DNA from: an uncultured Bacteroidales bacterium
GTDB taxonomy: Bacteria; Bacteroidota; Bacteroidia; Bacteroidales; UBA932
Reading direction: 5' to 3'
Assembly (NCBI GenBank): GCA_944325965.1
Contig: CALVCB010000012.1
Location: 1 to 44,945, forward strand
DNA: 44,945 nt
The notes under the pieces were generated by a model that worked only from the letters and a program-made list of their open reading frames with translations, was not told where the DNA came from and ran no database searches. The position numbers and the translations under genes were made by a program. Positions 43,234-44,945 of this stretch are shown here, piece after piece (within the stretch, counting starts at the first letter, position 1; every line of letters starts with the position of its first letter).

Positions 43234-44088
43234 ATGGACAATAGATTTTTCCTCATCGCAGCTTTCTTTGCAATCATCTATCCATTACAACATGCTAAAG
43301 CCCAAGACTCTAATGATTCACTGGCTTTTGTATCCGCCAACTGGAACTGGCAGGAAATCGGCAATGGAGCTAAAGCAGGATATGCACAATTCAGAATATT
43401 CGGCAGCACACAGAGCATCTCCATCGTAAAATATCCTGCCCGAAAATTTAGGACACAAATAATCAATTCACCAGGAAATATTGCAAACACTACAGATTCT
43501 CTTGCCATGAAGTACGCCTCATTGGTAGCAATCAACGGCAGTTTCTTCAACACCAAGACATTATATCCTCACACTTTCTTAAGTATTAACCATAAGATAG
43601 AAGGCATATCTTCCGCCCACGAATACAGAAGATCGAACGGAATTCTAGCATTCAAGGACAGGAAAGGCAGAAAAATGGATATTTTTCTCTGCGACACAAG
43701 TTCATACGCGAAGTACAGCAAGAAATATTACTATGCAATAGCAGCCGGTCCTCTGCTTTTGCTAGACGGAAAGAATGCACATATCGATACCAACATGGAA
43801 TTCAATTCTACAAGACACCCTAGAAGCATAATAGGTTACGACAATAACGGATATTATTACATGATAGTCATAGACGGACGTTTTCCAGGACAGGGAGAAG
43901 GTATTTCAATCCCTGAAGCAGTAGCAGTTGCCCGTTATGCTGGACTGAAGGAAGCAATCAATCTTGACGGTGGTGGATCCTCGACCTTGTGGACAGAGCC
44001 CACTGGAGTCATCAACCACCCTTGTGACAATAAAAAATTCGACCATGCAGGTTGCCGTATTGTCCCTAACTTAATCATTGCAAGATGA
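43234..44088 (+). CDS. Secreted phosphodiester glycosidase (NAGPA/DUF2233 family)
   Basis: This 284-residue protein has a signal peptide (cleavage after HAKA, residue 23) and matches the NAGPA/DUF2233 fold. The members known in animals remove GlcNAc from a GlcNAc-phosphate-mannose diester. Family motifs are AINGSFF (99-105), TRHPRSIIGYD (193-203), IDGRFPGQGEGISIPEAV in the middle (213-230), and NLDGGGSSTLW (243-253). It is divergent from the island's sigma factor. With the EEP-type hydrolase it suggests processing of a glycan or lipid containing sugar-phosphate diesters. Bacterial members are poorly characterised, so substrate and even exact bond are inferred. Base composition matches the island rather than ferritin. 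Confidence 0.87.
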   Translation: MDNRFFLIAAFFAIIYPLQHAKAQDSNDSLAFVSANWNWQEIGNGAKAGYAQFRIFGSTQSISIVKYPARKFRTQIINSPGNIANTTDSLAMKYASLVAINGSFFNTKTLYPHTFLSINHKIEGISSAHEYRRSNGILAFKDRKGRKMDIFLCDTSSYAKYSKKYYYAIAAGPLLLLDGKNAHIDTNMEFNSTRHPRSIIGYDNNGYYYMIVIDGRFPGQGEGISIPEAVAVARYAGLKEAINLDGGGSSTLWTEPTGVINHPCDNKKFDHAGCRIVPNLIIAR

Positions 44089-44225
44089 CAGGCTTGCCTC
44101 ACCAAATTCCTTACGGATAAGTATTAAAAATTTCCGATAGCCAGATTAGCTCATGGCAAACCACTGAAAATCAACAAATTGTCGCTGAAAGAGCAGAATA
44201 AATTCGTTGGACCGACGTTATATAG

Positions 44226-44238
44226 TGACAAAGTGTCA
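44226..44238. promoter_or_regulatory. Small inverted repeat upstream of ferritin
   Basis: TGACA (44226-44230) and TGTCA (44234-44238) form a perfect inverted repeat with a 3-base centre, 75 bases before the ferritin ATG. It could be an operator for an iron or oxidative-stress regulator, but no match to a known box is claimed. The rest of the 225-base gap showed no gene, tRNA or clear TAnnTTTG box. Confidence 0.25.
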
Positions 44239-44313
44239 TATTTCTCCGGTTCGGCATCCATATTGTATCGGATTCACGTCAAAAAAAAAGGACATTATTA
44301 AAATAACAATATT

Positions 44314-44793
44314 ATGATTACAGAAAAACTTGAAAAAGCCTTCAATGATCAGATCACTGCTGAGCTTTGGTCATCAAACCTTTACCTTCAGATGGCCTTC
44401 TATCTTCAGAAAGAGGGTTGGGACGGTTTTGCACACTGGATGCTGAAACAGTCAGATGAAGAAAAAGAACATGCGGTAGAACTTGCCGGTTATCTTGCCA
44501 AGAGAGGCGGCACAGCCAAAGTAAGCATGATTGATGTAGTTCCTTGCGGCTGGGGCAGCGTAGAAGAGGTGTTCAAGCATGTATATGAGCATGAATGCCA
44601 TGTTTCAAAACTTATCGACGAACTTGTTGACGTCGCTTCCGCCGAGAAGGACAAGGCCACCCAGGATTTCCTCTGGGGCTTCGTAAGGGAGCAGGTCGAG
44701 GAAGAGGCCACGGCAGAGTCCATCCTTGAAAAAATCCGCAAAGTCGGCGGTGCAGGCCTGTTCTATATTGACGGCCAGCTGGCGAAGAGATAA
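44314..44793 (+). CDS. ftnA: Non-haem ferritin
   Basis: This 159-residue iron-storage protein should assemble into a 24-subunit cytoplasmic shell that oxidises Fe(II) and stores it as mineral. The ferroxidase-centre residues match E. coli FtnA numbering exactly: E17, Y24, E50, H53, E94, Q127 and E130 (TAELWSSNLYLQ, SDEEKEHA, EHECHV, REQVEEE). Length is typical. It is not a bacterioferritin, since the haem-ligand methionine region is absent and the family features are those of FtnA. It is monocistronic, with an AT-rich upstream gap and a strong terminator 19 bases after the stop. Base composition returns toward the window's average here. Confidence 0.95.
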   Translation: MITEKLEKAFNDQITAELWSSNLYLQMAFYLQKEGWDGFAHWMLKQSDEEKEHAVELAGYLAKRGGTAKVSMIDVVPCGWGSVEEVFKHVYEHECHVSKLIDELVDVASAEKDKATQDFLWGFVREQVEEEATAESILEKIRKVGGAGLFYIDGQLAKR

Positions 44794-44811
44794 TACTTTA
44801 AACAAATTAGC

Positions 44812-44856
44812 AAAAAAAAGATGTGCCGCCAATCTGGTGGGCACATCTTTTTTTTT
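44812..44856 (+). terminator. Rho-independent terminator after ferritin
   Basis: GATGTGCC (44820-44827) pairs with GGCACATC (44840-44847), and the stem is extended by an A-run (44812-44819) facing a nine-T run (44848-44856). This is a strong terminator for ferritin and could act on both strands. The remaining 89 bases to the window edge show no supported feature. Confidence 0.9.
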
Positions 44857-44945
44857 ATTTCTCCGCAAATATTTTCCATCCGCCACGTCAGCTCAGTGTG
44901 GCAGCTGCAAAAACCGCCTTGACTCAAAGCGGACTGACACTCGCG

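Larger units (their letters stand above)
35840..44300. other. AT-rich accessory island: sigma/anti-sigma-controlled Sus pair with two phosphodiester-type enzymes
   Basis: Between hutI and ferritin the sequence becomes visibly AT-richer (22 G/C of 60 at 39001-39060, against 35 of 60 at 12001-12060), with more A/T-ending codons. It contains sigma factor, FecR, STN-SusC, SusD and a phosphoesterase on the minus strand and a phosphodiester glycosidase on the plus strand. No integrase, transposase or flanking direct repeat was seen, so transfer is inferred from composition only. Edges are approximate. Confidence 0.55.

Noticed and set aside
35840-44300. A mobile element label for the AT-rich island
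   Set aside because: No integrase, transposase, relaxase or end repeats were seen; only base composition points to transfer.
44089-44313. A possible tRNA, suggested by a GGTTCGGCATCC stretch near 44258
   Set aside because: No acceptor stem, D arm or anticodon arm could be paired around it.
44857-44945. Possible start or end of another gene at the right edge
   Set aside because: More than one frame is open over only 89 bases and no motif was recognised.

Overview
This window is chromosomal DNA from a member of the Bacteroidota, most likely a gut Bacteroidales. The evidence is two SusC/SusD pairs, a complete Sus-type starch locus, many lipoproteins with Bacteroidota-style signals, an ECF sigma/FecR/STN-SusC relay, and repeated TAnnTTTG promoter boxes, several with a TTG about 19-20 bases upstream. 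Genus cannot be settled by reading. Most of the window is fairly GC-rich (35 of 60 bases at 12001-12060), but roughly 35.8-44.3 kb is clearly AT-richer (22 of 60 at 39001-39060).

Layout. 1-6.5 kb: the first 33 codons of a YhcC-type radical SAM protein, galE, a PBP4-type peptidase, and two paralogous FucP-like sugar/H+ symporters on either side of a ROK sugar kinase. 6.7-9.7 kb: a two-gene redox operon, a NapH-NapG fusion followed by a Tat-exported lipoprotein aldo/keto reductase with two ferredoxin clusters. 9.8-15.8 kb: an AraC regulator divergent from a TolC / HlyD / ABC-2 permease / ABC-2 permease exporter that has no ATPase gene. 15.8-30.5 kb: a seven-gene Sus-like operon on the minus strand in the order MFS sugar transporter, SusC, SusD, SusE/F-like, SusG-like GH13 with a BACON domain, SusA-like GH13, SusB-like GH97, with a small lipoprotein downstream. 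30.8-35.8 kb: a LytS-type kinase and LytTR regulator, closely followed by hutH and hutI. 35.8-44.1 kb: an AT-rich island with sigma factor, FecR, STN-SusC, SusD, a secreted EEP-fold phosphoesterase, and a divergent secreted phosphodiester glycosidase. 44.3 kb to the end: ferritin and a strong terminator.

How the genes work together. The Sus-like operon would bind starch at the surface, cut it outside (SusG-like), import it (SusC/D), trim it in the periplasm (SusA- and SusB-like) and carry the sugar inward (MFS). The island looks like a separately regulated uptake system; because it has two phosphodiester/phosphomonoester-type enzymes and no recognisable glycoside hydrolase, its substrate may be a phosphorylated or phosphodiester-linked glycan. 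The redox operon could pass electrons from membrane quinol through eight cysteine motifs to an extracytoplasmic AKR. The last two proposals are inferences and are the parts of the window most worth following up. No rRNA, tRNA, CRISPR array, transposase or integrase was found.
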